Below are positions 25,285 to 34,210 of a stretch of 37,390 bases of DNA, piece after piece. A model generated the notes under the pieces. It saw nothing but the letters and a program-made list of their open reading frames with translations. It ran no database searches and was not told where the DNA came from. Source of the DNA: Psychromonas sp. MB-3u-54. GTDB lineage: Bacteria; Pseudomonadota; Gammaproteobacteria; Enterobacterales; Psychromonadaceae. Positions within the stretch are counted from its first letter, which is position 1. Each line of letters starts with the position of its first letter. A program made the position numbers and the translations under genes. Location of the stretch: positions 1 to 37,390 of the forward strand of contig NZ_PJBP01000107.1 in NCBI RefSeq assembly GCF_002836415.1, read 5' to 3'.

Positions 25285-26520
25285 TCAAGTTTCCAGTGGC
25301 TTCTCGTTAGCGTATGAAAAGAAAGCTAAAAACATGGCCAGTAATACGTACATCGAGAGCCAGAAGAAAAGCTGAGATCCTGTGGTGCCGTTGTCAATAA
25401 GATAACCAAATAAGATGGGCGAAATCGAGGTAGATATTACCGCAAGAGATGCCATAAGTGCTCGGATTCTCCCAAGATGCTTGGTGCCATACACTTCAGC
25501 CCAAAGTGCATTAATGATTGGACTCCCGGATCCAATGGCGGTGCCGAGTGAGATAAGCAGGGCGTAAGCAACCCAGTTGCCTGTTAGTTGCGATGCCAAC
25601 AGCAAAGCCATTAGCATCGGGATAAGATGATATTTTAACAGTTGTCTTCCGCTGAACCGGTCAACCAATACTCCCGCATACATTGATGAAAGCCAATGGG
25701 TAACCCCATAAAAGACGAAGCAATTGGCAAACAGCATGGGTGTCCAGCCCATCTGCGGTAGAAAAAATCCCTGATGAATAAATATTCCGGTCACGATGAA
25801 TGGGGTGGCAAGCACTATTGGTAGTGCCAGCCAAAAACGAACATCAGAAAGCAGTGTTCTTCTGGAACCATGCTCGACAAGTGGTTTAGACGTTTCATTA
25901 TCGGCAGTTGGATCATGTTCGGCATATTTTTTATTTTTCCCGCGTTTAATAAGAAAAAGTGCCAGAGGAAGATAAAGTAGGGGGACAGACAGTGCGATCA
26001 CCATCCAGCTCTGTTGCCAACCGAATTGTGCAATAAGAAATACGGCAAGGGAAGGAAGTAGGATTTCACCTAAAGGGATGCCCGTGGTTGCCACACTCAG
26101 ACCTTTCCCTCTATTCAAGGAAAAGGTTTTCATCATTGTGGTTATGGCGGTATGTGGAAACAATCCCTGACCAAAAAAACGCAGCAGAAAAATCCCGATA
26201 ACAAGCATGGTTAGATTATTGGCCTGCCAGAGAGTGAGCGCCGCCAGAGAAAGTCCAATAGTACAGAATATGACAAACTTTTCTAACGATACCTTGTCAA
26301 TGCTCCCGCCAATCCACATCAGAAGCAGGCCACTTGCAAGTGTTGCCGTCGAGTAGGCTGTTCCATAGCTTGTCGCCGATAGACCCAGACTTTCTTGAAA
26401 GCTGCTGCCAAACCAGCTGATAAAAAACGACTGACCGAAATTCCCCATGAAAACCGTCATCATTCCAAAAATGAGAATTGGCCAGCTGTGCCTTATAAAA
26501 CGTAAGTATTCTTGAATCAT
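25285..26520 (-). CDS. Major facilitator superfamily transporter
   Basis: 411 residues with about 12 hydrophobic segments and a hydrophilic central loop (about 195-225, KRGKNKKYAEHD). The MFS signature after segment 2 appears as GGSIDKVSLEKF, and the equivalent in the second half as GVLVDRFSGRQLL. This gives the 6+6 arrangement of the superfamily. The substrate cannot be inferred. GGGAG lies about 12 bases before the ATG. It is a single-gene unit. Confidence 0.9.
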   Translation of the reverse strand: MIQEYLRFIRHSWPILIFGMMTVFMGNFGQSFFISWFGSSFQESLGLSATSYGTAYSTATLASGLLLMWIGGSIDKVSLEKFVIFCTIGLSLAALTLWQANNLTMLVIGIFLLRFFGQGLFPHTAITTMMKTFSLNRGKGLSVATTGIPLGEILLPSLAVFLIAQFGWQQSWMVIALSVPLLYLPLALFLIKRGKNKKYAEHDPTADNETSKPLVEHGSRRTLLSDVRFWLALPIVLATPFIVTGIFIHQGFFLPQMGWTPMLFANCFVFYGVTHWLSSMYAGVLVDRFSGRQLLKYHLIPMLMALLLASQLTGNWVAYALLISLGTAIGSGSPIINALWAEVYGTKHLGRIRALMASLAVISTSISPILFGYLIDNGTTGSQLFFWLSMYVLLAMFLAFFSYANEKPLET

Positions 26521-27021
26521 TTATTATCTGAGCTCCCTTGAAAACGCACACAATTCACTTTTTTTGGTGGTTTGTCAACAACCGAAGGGAAATACGAATG
26601 ATTATTATGCGACGCTTTTTTAGCATAAAAATACTGTTCACCTTTAGCTGGATTTGCAAGTCAAAATAGTTAAATGAACCTGTTTTTTTCTACTATATTA
26701 CCTTGATAGGGTACCTAACGTTGTGATTTTCGTCCGTTTGCATGTGGGGACCCTAACGCTTGAAATGCTTTTTCAATATGTTGCTCTACAAGGTTAAGCG
26801 CTTGCATTTCACGCACTATCGTTTTTATCCATATTGATCCCGTTTCCAATATTGACGACTAATACTTTGTTCATTTTTTTCTATGTCACAACCTGCCATC
26901 GAGAAAATAATTAATATGGGTATCTTGGAAATAATTAATATAGGTGTCTTGGTAAATTTCTGTGATATAAATTATCAAAGCGTTAGCTTTCTTATTGGTT
27001 ATAAATTAAAGGTGTTGTTCT
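26521..27021. other. Intergenic region with a 24-bp tandem repeat
   Basis: No gene seen. It contains the tandem repeat at 26905-26952 and the leader of the DUF2237 gene. Confidence 0.5.
26905..26952 (+). repeat. Two copies of a 24-bp repeat upstream of the DUF2237 gene
   Basis: 26905-26928 and 26929-26952 are adjacent and differ at only two positions (ATGGGTATC versus ATAGGTGTC). They end about 70 bp before the ATG of the next gene and could be a paired regulator-binding site or a simple duplication. Confidence 0.85.
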
Positions 27022-27399
27022 ATGGATATGGATAAATCGGTAAATGTGTATGGTGAAACATTAGAAGTCTGTTGTGAAAACCCAATCACCGGCTTTTACC
27101 GCGATGGTAAATGTAATACCAATAAAAATGATCTTGGTTCGCATACCGTTTGTATTAAAGTAACCAAAGAATTCTTGGAATATTCAAGGTTTAGAGGTAA
27201 TGATTTATCTACACCTATACCTGAGTTTGATTTTAAAGGTTTAAAGCCTGGAGATAGCTGGTGTCTCTGTGCGTTGCGATGGTTAGAGGCCGAGGAAAAC
27301 AACATGGCGCCCAGAATTCATCTCCAAAGGACGCACATTTAAGCGATAGATATTGTGCCAATGGCGTTACTCAAAAAATACGCAGTTGATCTTAATTAA
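27022..27399 (+). pseudogene. DUF2237 family gene with an in-frame stop codon
   Basis: The reading frame opens with YGETLEVCCENPITGFYRDGKCNT, then LGSHTVCIKVTKEFLEYSR, RGNDLSTPIPEFDFKGLKPGDSWCLCALRWLEA and MAPRIHLQRTH, which is the DUF2237 family. It stops at TAA 27340-27342 after 106 codons. The same frame continues past that codon as AIDIVPMALLKKYAVDLN and stops at 27397-27399, giving exactly the family's usual C-terminus. So one codon has become a stop; the product either lacks the last 18 residues or the gene is dead. The function of DUF2237 is unknown; the cysteines in the VCCEN, GKCNT, HTVC and WCLC segments could bind metal. Confidence 0.85.
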
Positions 27400-27430
27400 G
27401 GGTAAAAACAAGCAGGCAATAAATAAGGCA

Positions 27431-27484
27431 CTAAAAAGTGCCGGCTGTCAGGTTTCGCTTCACATTCTAGCCGTCACTTTTTAG
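27431..27484. terminator. Inverted repeat between convergent genes
   Basis: Arms 27431-27446 (CTAAAAAGTGCCGGCT) and 27469-27484 (AGCCGTCACTTTTTAG) pair with two mismatches. A smaller hairpin, GGCACT-AAAA-AGTGCC, overlaps the left arm. It lies between the plus-strand DUF2237 gene and the minus-strand pseudouridine synthase gene, where a two-way terminator is expected. Confidence 0.55.
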
Positions 27485-27619
27485 CCCGTTATTTGGGTGT
27501 TGGTGTCAAAAGGTATAAATACTGTTGATTAAAGTAAAGTTTGGCTAGATTTTTATCCAAAGAAGACATCAAGCTTACTGTGAAAACGAAAATGTTTGTC
27601 CGCGGTTGGCTGCTTTATC

Positions 27620-28510
27620 TCATTTCAGCGATAAGTTACTGTCAGAACGAAAGCACCTTGGTTGCTGAGTCACAGGATCAATAAACTGCAGCTCTTTTGC
27701 CAGTAACTGCAATGGTGCTGAATAGTTATCCGCTGATAGCGGCGCTAATTGCGGGTAGTATTTGTCATTCAGTATGGGCAAGCCCAGTGTCTGCATGTGT
27801 ACGCGTAATTGATGGGTTTTACCCGTAACGGGGTTTAATTCAAATAATGCCCTCTGCGCAGATTGTCGTAAGCATCGAATCACCGAGTGGCTATTGGCTT
27901 CACCCTCGGTAACACGCATGCGAAAGCGTGGTTCACCCTGCACGATTCGATTTTTAATTTCCCACTCCTGACCGATAAGGTTTTCAGCGTTGCTAATGTT
28001 GGCAATTGCCTGGTAGCTTTTGTGTATCTGTCGTGTTTTAAATAAGTGATGGTAACGATGGCGGCTATCAGGGTTAACTGAGAACATGACCAAGCCGGCT
28101 GTCACTCTGTCCAAACGGTGCAACGTCTGTAAGTCTTCAATACCGGTGCTGCGTCGTAGGCGGTTTTGCAGGCATTCATTGACATATTTACCACCGGGAG
28201 TGACCGCTAGAAAGTGGGGTTTATGGGCCACTAAAATATGCTCATCCTGAAATAAAATCGTTTCCTTAAAGGGAATGCTAGGCTCGTTTTCAACTTCCCT
28301 GTAATAGTAGATCCGTTGCTGTGGTTGAAAGGGCGATTGTGCCGTTATCAGCGAGCCGTCGTGGTAGTGTACCTTGCCATCGGTGATCCGCTGTCGCCAA
28401 ATCTGAGCATCAATATAAGGAAATTTAATGATCAGGTATTCGATCACGGTGGCGACGCCGGGATTAGTCTGCGGTAAACTCAGTTTTGAGGGGCGCTCGG
28501 AAATTATCAT
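27620..28510 (-). CDS. RluA-family pseudouridine synthase
   Basis: 296 residues. An N-terminal S4-like part (about 15-75) is followed by the RluA catalytic domain. The catalytic Asp134 is in HRLDRVTAGL, and downstream are HKSYQAI, then GKTHQLRVHMQTLGLPILNDKYY, the conserved motif near the C-terminus. The enzyme converts specific uridines in rRNA or tRNA to pseudouridine; the target site is not predictable from these motifs. Single gene, with ATG directly upstream of IISERPS. Family length and all main motifs are intact. Confidence 0.93.
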   Translation of the reverse strand: MIISERPSKLSLPQTNPGVATVIEYLIIKFPYIDAQIWRQRITDGKVHYHDGSLITAQSPFQPQQRIYYYREVENEPSIPFKETILFQDEHILVAHKPHFLAVTPGGKYVNECLQNRLRRSTGIEDLQTLHRLDRVTAGLVMFSVNPDSRHRYHHLFKTRQIHKSYQAIANISNAENLIGQEWEIKNRIVQGEPRFRMRVTEGEANSHSVIRCLRQSAQRALFELNPVTGKTHQLRVHMQTLGLPILNDKYYPQLAPLSADNYSAPLQLLAKELQFIDPVTQQPRCFRSDSNLSLK

Positions 28511-28954
28511 TTAGTGGTCCAAATTTTTGACTATGGCATGCGCTTAATAGCACTATGCTGTGGGATTATTCGTTAGCCCATTTTTAATGGACGTGACACA
28601 AATAAGAGCGGCCGCTGACCAATGATAAAGTAAATGATATTTGTTTTCCAGCGCCTTTTTTTGGCGAATATGAAGCAGATACTGCGTGTTTTAAAGAATA
28701 TTATCAATGTTTCGGCAAAATAAAAAACATAATAGTTACATTAAAAGCGCCACTCGACCTTAGCGAATTATATGTGGGTTATGTGTTTCTTATATTCTAT
28801 CTCTCATTGTGTTGCTTAAGGTTTGGAATTGGCGGCGAATCAAACTCGGTTTATTTAGGGGATTGAATGATATTACGGCCGGGGATGATCGATTTCGGAG
28901 CATAAATAAGCTAAAATAGTGGGCTATTATCTTAGCTTTGAGCCCTTTATATTA
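28511..28954. other. Intergenic leader region of the helicase gene
   Basis: No gene. One hairpin-like string CGCC-TTTTTTT-GGCG lies near 28655-28670. The region would hold the divergent promoters of the pseudouridine synthase and the helicase. Confidence 0.45.
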
Positions 28955-30268
28955 ATGAGCATTGACACAACCCAAATCACAACCCCTGCCAACTTTACAG
29001 AACTTGGCCTTATTTCACCCTTGTTAGCGCGATTAACTGAGTTGGAATATCAGCAGCCAACGCCTATCCAAGCGCAAGCTATCCCAAGTGTATTAGCGGG
29101 ACGAGACTTAATTGCAGGGGCAAATACCGGTTCGGGTAAAACCGCCGCTTTTGCATTGCCCTTATTGCAGCAACTCGGGCAACACTTGTCTACTAACAAA
29201 ACACTGAATAGCAAAAGCCGTGAAGGTAACTATGTTGCTGGACTGATTTTGGTGCCTACTCGAGAACTTGCCAAGCAAGTTGCTGACAGCATTAAATCAT
29301 ATGCAGCGCATTTTAACGGCGCGATTAAAACCGTTGCTGTTTTTGGTGGTGTCTCTGCGAATACTCAAATGCTGGCATTACGTGGCGGCACTGATATTTT
29401 GGTTGCAACGCCAGGACGACTACTCGATTTGATTTCAAGTAATGCTATTAAGCTTGATAAAGTTAAAACCTTAGTACTGGATGAAGCCGATCGAATGTTA
29501 AGTCTGGGCTTTACTGAGGAGCTATCTGCGCTGCTCGCTTTATTGCCAAAGCAAAAGCAAATTTTATTGTTTTCAGCGACGTTTCCAGAGCAAGTACAGG
29601 CTTTAACCCAGGAATTACTTAACGACCCGGTTGAAATACAATTACAAAGTAGCGACGCCAGCACCTTAGTACAACGTGTTTTTACCGTTAACAAAGGGCA
29701 AAAAACCGCCTTGTTAGCGCATTTAATCAAGCAACATAAATGGCAACAAGCGCTGATTTTTGTCAATGCCAAAAATAGCTGTAATCACTTAGCTGAAAAG
29801 CTTTCTAAACGAGGGATCACCGCAGAAGTGTTTCATGGGGATAAAGGCCAGGGCGCTCGTAGTCGTGTACTTGACGCATTTAAAGCAGGCGAGATTGACG
29901 TGTTAATTGCAACCGATATTGCGGCCCGTGGTCTGGACATCGAAAAACTGCCCGTGGTCATCAATTTTGACTTACCAAGAAGTCCATCTGACTACATGCA
30001 CCGTATTGGCCGAAGCGGCCGTGCCGGGGAAGTGGGCTTGGCCTTATCGCTTATCGATCATGAAGATTTTCATCATTTTAAGGTTATCGAAAAGAAGAAC
30101 AAATTGCGACTTGAGCATGAGCAAGTAGCGGGTTTTGAAACCGTTGAAGTGATCAATGATGCATTTTCAGACGCAGATAAGCCGATGGCAAAGCCTGAAG
30201 GCAGCGGCAAGAAAAAACGCAAAAATAAAGAGCAAGTGAATGCAGATATCTGGTTGAGAAATGATTAA
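28955..30268 (+). CDS. DEAD-box ATP-dependent RNA helicase, RhlE-like
   Basis: About 437 residues from ATG at 28955 (MSIDTTQITT); an in-frame GTG at 28919 would add 12 residues. All DEAD-box motifs are present: Q-motif with F14 and PTPIQAQ, ANTGSGKT at 56-63, PTRELA 101-106, TPGRLLD, DEAD 176-179, SAT 207-209, ARGLDIE, HRIGRSGRAG 349-358. The C-terminus is a lysine-rich tail (GSGKKKRKNKEQ) likely to bind RNA. Members unwind short RNA duplexes in ribosome assembly and RNA decay, often important at low temperature. Single gene. Confidence 0.93.
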   Translation: MSIDTTQITTPANFTELGLISPLLARLTELEYQQPTPIQAQAIPSVLAGRDLIAGANTGSGKTAAFALPLLQQLGQHLSTNKTLNSKSREGNYVAGLILVPTRELAKQVADSIKSYAAHFNGAIKTVAVFGGVSANTQMLALRGGTDILVATPGRLLDLISSNAIKLDKVKTLVLDEADRMLSLGFTEELSALLALLPKQKQILLFSATFPEQVQALTQELLNDPVEIQLQSSDASTLVQRVFTVNKGQKTALLAHLIKQHKWQQALIFVNAKNSCNHLAEKLSKRGITAEVFHGDKGQGARSRVLDAFKAGEIDVLIATDIAARGLDIEKLPVVINFDLPRSPSDYMHRIGRSGRAGEVGLALSLIDHEDFHHFKVIEKKNKLRLEHEQVAGFETVEVINDAFSDADKPMAKPEGSGKKKRKNKEQVNADIWLRND

Positions 30269-31155
30269 CTGATAAAATTTTTGATAGCCCCAGAGCAACA
30301 AGGTTAAACAAAACATGCATAACGGCTGTCGCGGTTTTGCTAAAAACAAAAAGCCCGCAAAATAGCGGCAGTTAATGCTGTCTATTACAAGCGAGTAATA
30401 AGGATAGGCAGGGTTTTATGCTCGCTGATGGATTAGCGAGCGTAAAATCAGTGCAATCCATGCCTTGCTGTCATGCATTTTTACGGCACCTAAACAGAAC
30501 ACTTAATAAGTGGAATTGTTATAAGGTGTTTGGGTACAAACTGTCTTCGTTTTTAATTCTTACCATAAAGATTTAGCTTCACACCTGCTTTGCACGAACA
30601 TATTGTGACGTTTACAATATGTAAATCCTGTTGGCTCTTTGACATTCCCAACTATCCGCAGGTACATTTTGTCCCATGGATCATTAACTGCCGCTGCTGC
30701 CGACTCATGTTATAACTGCTGTAAATTTGATGTATACATCAATAAGTGTGCACTATTCGTCCTCTTGCTCTTCAGCTTTTCGGTTGCCATCTTCATTTCA
30801 TAACACCCTTTCAATTCTTAAACTAGATTTCCGAATTGATTGTCTTAAGGTTACAAATAACGGGCGGAAAAAATTCGACACTTTTGGCGCTCCATATAGA
30901 TTTTCTTCGATAGAGCCTGATTTTAATATGTTATTAACGGCGTTCTTCCAAAGTGAGTTGGCTCATTTAATTGCGATTTTCAACTAATTCCAGACTTACA
31001 ATAGTGCTATTTAATGGTTAAAAATATTATTTAGATTTAAGAAAATAAAGTTCATGCTTCTTTAGGCTATGCATTGTACTTCCAACATCTGTTCTATACT
31101 TTAACCGAGAAAATAATTTTCTCGGTGTGTTAAAACTGTTTTTTAGGAGGAAATA
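30269..31155. promoter_or_regulatory. Intergenic region with hairpins, upstream of the Hsp20 gene
   Basis: No supported gene. A minus-strand terminator-like structure is at about 30343-30369 (GCCGC...GCGGGC then TTTTTGTTTTT). A long hairpin is at 30414-30447 (TTTTATGCTCGCT with AGCGAGCGTAAAA, one mismatch). A frame at 30727-30987 has no recognisable features and no ribosome site. The end of the region is the Hsp20 promoter and leader. The candidate -10 is TATACT at 31095-31100, with TTGTAC at 31074-31079 as a possible -35 at the short spacing of 15. Confidence 0.45.
31105..31125 (+). promoter_or_regulatory. Perfect hairpin in the Hsp20 leader
   Basis: Arms CCGAGAAAA (31105-31113) and TTTTCTCGG (31117-31125) with a three-base loop. 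It lies just after the candidate -10 box and before the AGGAGG ribosome site (31145-31150). It does not cover the ribosome site, so it is not an obvious ROSE or FourU thermometer. A repressor operator or mRNA 5' stabiliser is equally possible. Confidence 0.6.
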
Positions 31156-31578
31156 ATGAACAACATAATACCAAGAAAGCAATGGTTAAGCCCTGAACAT
31201 ATTTTGGACGATTTTTTTGCCCTAAACAAACTAAAAGGTGGTGAAGGTTATTTTGAACCTCGCGTAGATATTATTGAAAAAAATGATAAATTCATCTTCG
31301 TCGCTGAGTTACCCGGAGTCGAAAAAAAGAATATCAATGTCCAACTTCAGGATGGTTTGCTGACCATCGAAGCGAAGATGCATGAAGACAAAGAATCTGA
31401 AGTAGACAATGTTATCAGAAAAGAGATAAGGAGTGGTTTCTTTAGCCGCAGCATTAATGTAGGACAAAATATTAAAGAAAACGACATAAAAGCTGAATTG
31501 GTAAACGGTTTATTGAAACTCACCGCGCCAAAAATAAAATCAACGGGCAGTGAGGTTCGCAAGATTGAAATCTCATAA
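31156..31578 (+). CDS. Hsp20/alpha-crystallin small heat-shock protein
   Basis: 140 residues. The alpha-crystallin domain runs about 34-133 (PRVDIIEKNDKFIFVAELPGVEKKNINV, GLLTIEAK, FSRSINVG, VNGLLKLTAPK). It has a short N-terminal arm and a short C-terminal extension with the I-x-I-like end (KIEIS). Such proteins hold unfolding proteins as an ATP-independent chaperone oligomer. AGGAGG lies six bases before the ATG, a strong ribosome site. It is a single gene with a structured leader. Confidence 0.95.
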   Translation: MNNIIPRKQWLSPEHILDDFFALNKLKGGEGYFEPRVDIIEKNDKFIFVAELPGVEKKNINVQLQDGLLTIEAKMHEDKESEVDNVIRKEIRSGFFSRSINVGQNIKENDIKAELVNGLLKLTAPKIKSTGSEVRKIEIS

Positions 31579-31955
31579 CAGCTTTTGATGCCAATAAAAA
31601 AGGGGTTAGGACTTTTCAGGCTTAGTCTCTTTTTTTTACCCAATCACATTCGAATCTATCCTCTGGATACTGACGTAGTCAACTAATTTCACTCACTCTG
31701 GTTAAGCTACATTTTTCAAATATCGGTTCATCATTTTAAACGCAATCGAGCGACGATAGCCCGATTTGACGAGCCACCCATAGTTGATTTAATCTGGAGC
31801 CCGATTTGACGAGCCACCCATAGTTGATTTAATCTGGCAATGATTTTACGTAGTCACCCATGATTTTACCTAGCTGATTTCATGATTTCACGTAGCCACC
31901 CATAATCACTGGCTAATATTTAACCACTGCTCTAATTTTTAGTTATCTATATTAA
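31579..31955 (+). repeat. REP-like repeats upstream of the transposase
   Basis: No gene. A perfect 40-bp tandem repeat occurs at 31758-31797 and 31798-31837, each containing GAGCCACCCATAGTTGATTT. Further variants of the motif follow near 31855 (AGTCACCCATGATT) and 31893 (AGCCACCCATAATC). The same motif occurs near 43, 433 and 556, next to the transposase relic. Position directly before a REP-associated transposase fits the family's habit of being bordered by its own REP sequences. Confidence 0.7.
31758..31837 (+). repeat. Perfect 40-bp tandem repeat, two units
   Basis: Units 31758-31797 and 31798-31837 are identical. Each holds one copy of the GCCACCCA motif. Confidence 0.95.
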
Positions 31956-32987
31956 ATGATGGCCAGACCAAGAAAAACCATAGTGAGCTTAGATGACACG
32001 CCTTACTATCACTGCTGCTCACGTGTTGTACGTAAAGCATTCTTATGTGGCATTGATAGCACAACGGGTGAAAACGATGAGCATCGTCGAGAGTGGGTTG
32101 ACGCTCGCATTATTGAGCTTGCGACCATCTTTGCTATTCATATTTGTACCTATGCCGTCATGAGTAATCACTTGCATGTTGCTGTTAAAGTGGATGCTGA
32201 TAAAGCAGTGCTTGTTCAATGGCATAAAGGCTTTAAAGGCACACTGCTAACGCAAAAGTTTGTTAAAGGTGAAGACCTTAATGAGTTTAAGCTTGAAACT
32301 GTTCATGACTGCGTTACCGAATATCGTCATCGCTTAATCGACATCAGTTGGTTGATGCGTTCACTCAGTGAGCCGATTGCCAGGCAGGCGAACAAAGAAG
32401 ATAGCTGTAGCGGCAGGTTTTATTCGCTACCATCCATGGCGCTCACCCTGCGGGCCAGCTAAAGCTGTTCTCATTTATTCCTTATAAATGAGTGGGAAGG
32501 ATGCTTTAAATCCCCGACATTACTTGACGAAGCAGCGATATTGGCTTGTATGGCGTATGTTGATTTAAATCCGATTCGGGCTAAGATGGCGACAAGCCCT
32601 GAAACTTCAGGTCACACCAGCATCCAGCGAAGAATTCACTCAGCCATAAAAGGTGAGCAGCCCACTGAATTACTGCCATTTGTGGGCAATGAACATTTGA
32701 ATATGCCTAACGGGTTGATGTTCAGTGTGAAGGATTACATTGTGCATATTGAAGATACCGGCCGAATTCTTCGTGAAGATAAGCACTGCGCCATTAGCTC
32801 AAACAGCCTGCACATTCTAAACAGACTTAATATTTCTGCAGAAAACTGGCTTAAAATCACCACCTAATTTGGTCATTTATTTAAGGGGGCGGAGGGAGCC
32901 TTGCCGGCATTAACCGAATACTGTGGACATTTAGACCGAAAGCGTCGCCACGGTGCCGCAAATTGTCAACGCTGGCTGTGTGCTTAA
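31956..32987 (+). pseudogene. REP-associated tyrosine (Y1) transposase, disrupted
   Basis: The frame starts MMARPRKTIVSLDDTPYYHCCSRVVRKAFLCG, the typical start of the REP-associated transposase (RAYT/TnpA-REP) family. The HUH motif is present as NHLHVAV. At 32421 a 72-bp insert interrupts the frame after SGRF; it keeps phase but brings a TAA. After it the protein continues WEGCFKSPTLLDEAAILACMAYVDLNPIRAKMA. A second in-frame TAA (32865-32867) interrupts the C-terminus, which resumes as FGHLFKG...DRKRRHGAANCQRW and stops at 32985-32987. So it is a full-length gene with two lesions, the second probably a point change. Without them it would be an HUH endonuclease acting on REP hairpins. Confidence 0.9.
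32421..32492 (+). repeat. 72-bp palindromic element inserted in the transposase
   Basis: Removing 32421-32492 joins GGCAGGTTT to TGGGAAGGATGC and restores the family sequence GRFWEGCF. The insert contains GGCCAGCTAAAGCTGTTC and ends in a hairpin with arms CTCATTTAT and ATAAATGAG around TTCC(T). The 73-bp insert at 4952-5024 in the M2 element has the same layout. Confidence 0.8.
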
Positions 32988-33469
32988 AATTTAATTCTTC
33001 AACTACCTGTAAGCCATCCCTCGCCTGATTAAGATCAAGCTTTTTCTGCTGGTTTAAAACGGCCATATTCCTCGTATTTCACAATATAAAGCCCCATTTA
33101 TTGAAATAATTTTAATTGGTGCGGATGAATAGTTATCAAAGACTACCGTAATGAATGCGAAAGAGGTTATGTTATGGGTTATAAAAATGGGTGGCATGGT
33201 TGTTTTTTTGCATGGTTGTTTTTTTATGTGGTTTTAGAAAATTTAGTGTTAAAATAACTCATGTAGTCAGAAGATGGTGTATAGGCTTGTGGTGAATCGA
33301 TTATACCATTTTTTCTGGCTGCTGTTTCCAAATTTGAAAACATTCCAGCTCAATAACGACCTAAATATACCTTAATACAGTGCCATTCAGACCTGACCCT
33401 AATGGCAGAAAATTTTTAACTTAACGATAACGTTTAATTCCATAATATTGTATTCGATTAAGGGAAATT
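32988..33469. other. Intergenic region with tandem repeat and conserved hairpin
   Basis: No supported gene; the minus-strand frame 32881-33066 overlaps the transposase end and is not recognisable. A perfect 16-bp tandem repeat (GCATGGTTG plus seven T) is at 33194-33209 and 33210-33225, preceded by AAAAATGGGTGGC, the inverted REP-like motif. The conserved hairpin at 33381-33407 ends the transposase-associated segment. Confidence 0.55.
33381..33407 (+). repeat. Conserved hairpin, copy 2 (transposase 3' end motif)
   Basis: Arms TGCCATT and AATGGCA with loop CAGACCTGACCCT. It is the same structure as at 752-778, where it also follows transposase sequence. Confidence 0.6.
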
Positions 33470-34210
33470 ATGTACCATATACCTGATAAAAAATATTTCA
33501 AAATCAAAATTGCACACTTGAATCTAAAAGCTTCATGGTGGCAGATTCTTGAAACCAGAAACGAAGTCAATATTGCTCAATTTAACGAAGTAGCAGAGAA
33601 GTTGCGGGTCATGGTGGCTGAACAAAATACTAAAATTACAGATTCTCTTTGGGAGCGCACCAAAGCCGACAAAGAATGGAGTGATTCAATAGTTGGTGGT
33701 GTTTATCGGGACTGGTGTGAAGCCTGGCATAATTACTACACCTTCACCCTGAAGTCTCTCTCTGTAGACGAAAATGCACCGGAAAAAGAAAAATCCATCA
33801 ACATGAAACTACCGGGACAACATTTTGATAAATTACAATTAAAAGTACAAAATGCTGATCAACAACCCTCGCTTGTCAAAACGCTTCAACAAGTTAAACC
33901 GCCTGTTGAGATGAAGAAAACTGTTTATATAAAGAAAATGAAAAAGCTATTAGAAAATGTTGAGATCGCTACCATTCTGGGCGAGAACTCTGTTTTGGAC
34001 ACGAAATTTCCACATGTGTCTCATGAAATTTGCTGTCATTGGGGTACTAAAACGTTTGATAAGTACACTTATGATCTCATTCTTAATACAAGACCCGAAC
34101 CGCGACAAGGTTTTCCTAAAGAGGCGTGGCTTGAAATAGAACAACTCAAAAAATACCATGCCACTAAATACTCCTCTACTGCAAAGAAAGATGTTTGGGA
34201 CTTTTCTTAA
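33470..34210 (+). CDS. Hypothetical protein, no recognised family
   Basis: 246 residues, AT-rich coding. AGGGA lies just before the ATG. No signal peptide, membrane segment or known motif is seen. The sequence is rich in lysine and charged residues, with likely helical stretches (about 38-60 and 128-165) and a C-terminal part with HEICCHWGTKTFDKYTYDL. It begins 63 bases after the conserved transposase hairpin. It may be cargo of the surrounding mobile region or a recently acquired orphan. Function unknown. Confidence 0.6.
   Translation: MYHIPDKKYFKIKIAHLNLKASWWQILETRNEVNIAQFNEVAEKLRVMVAEQNTKITDSLWERTKADKEWSDSIVGGVYRDWCEAWHNYYTFTLKSLSVDENAPEKEKSINMKLPGQHFDKLQLKVQNADQQPSLVKTLQQVKPPVEMKKTVYIKKMKKLLENVEIATILGENSVLDTKFPHVSHEICCHWGTKTFDKYTYDLILNTRPEPRQGFPKEAWLEIEQLKKYHATKYSSTAKKDVWDFS

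Noticed and set aside
30727-30987. Plus-strand frame of 86 codons
   Set aside because: Composition is unlike a protein, with no ribosome site and no known motif.
32881-33066. Minus-strand frame starting MAVLNQQKKLDLNQ
   Set aside because: Its second half is the antisense of the transposase C-terminus; the first 30 residues alone are not enough to support a gene.
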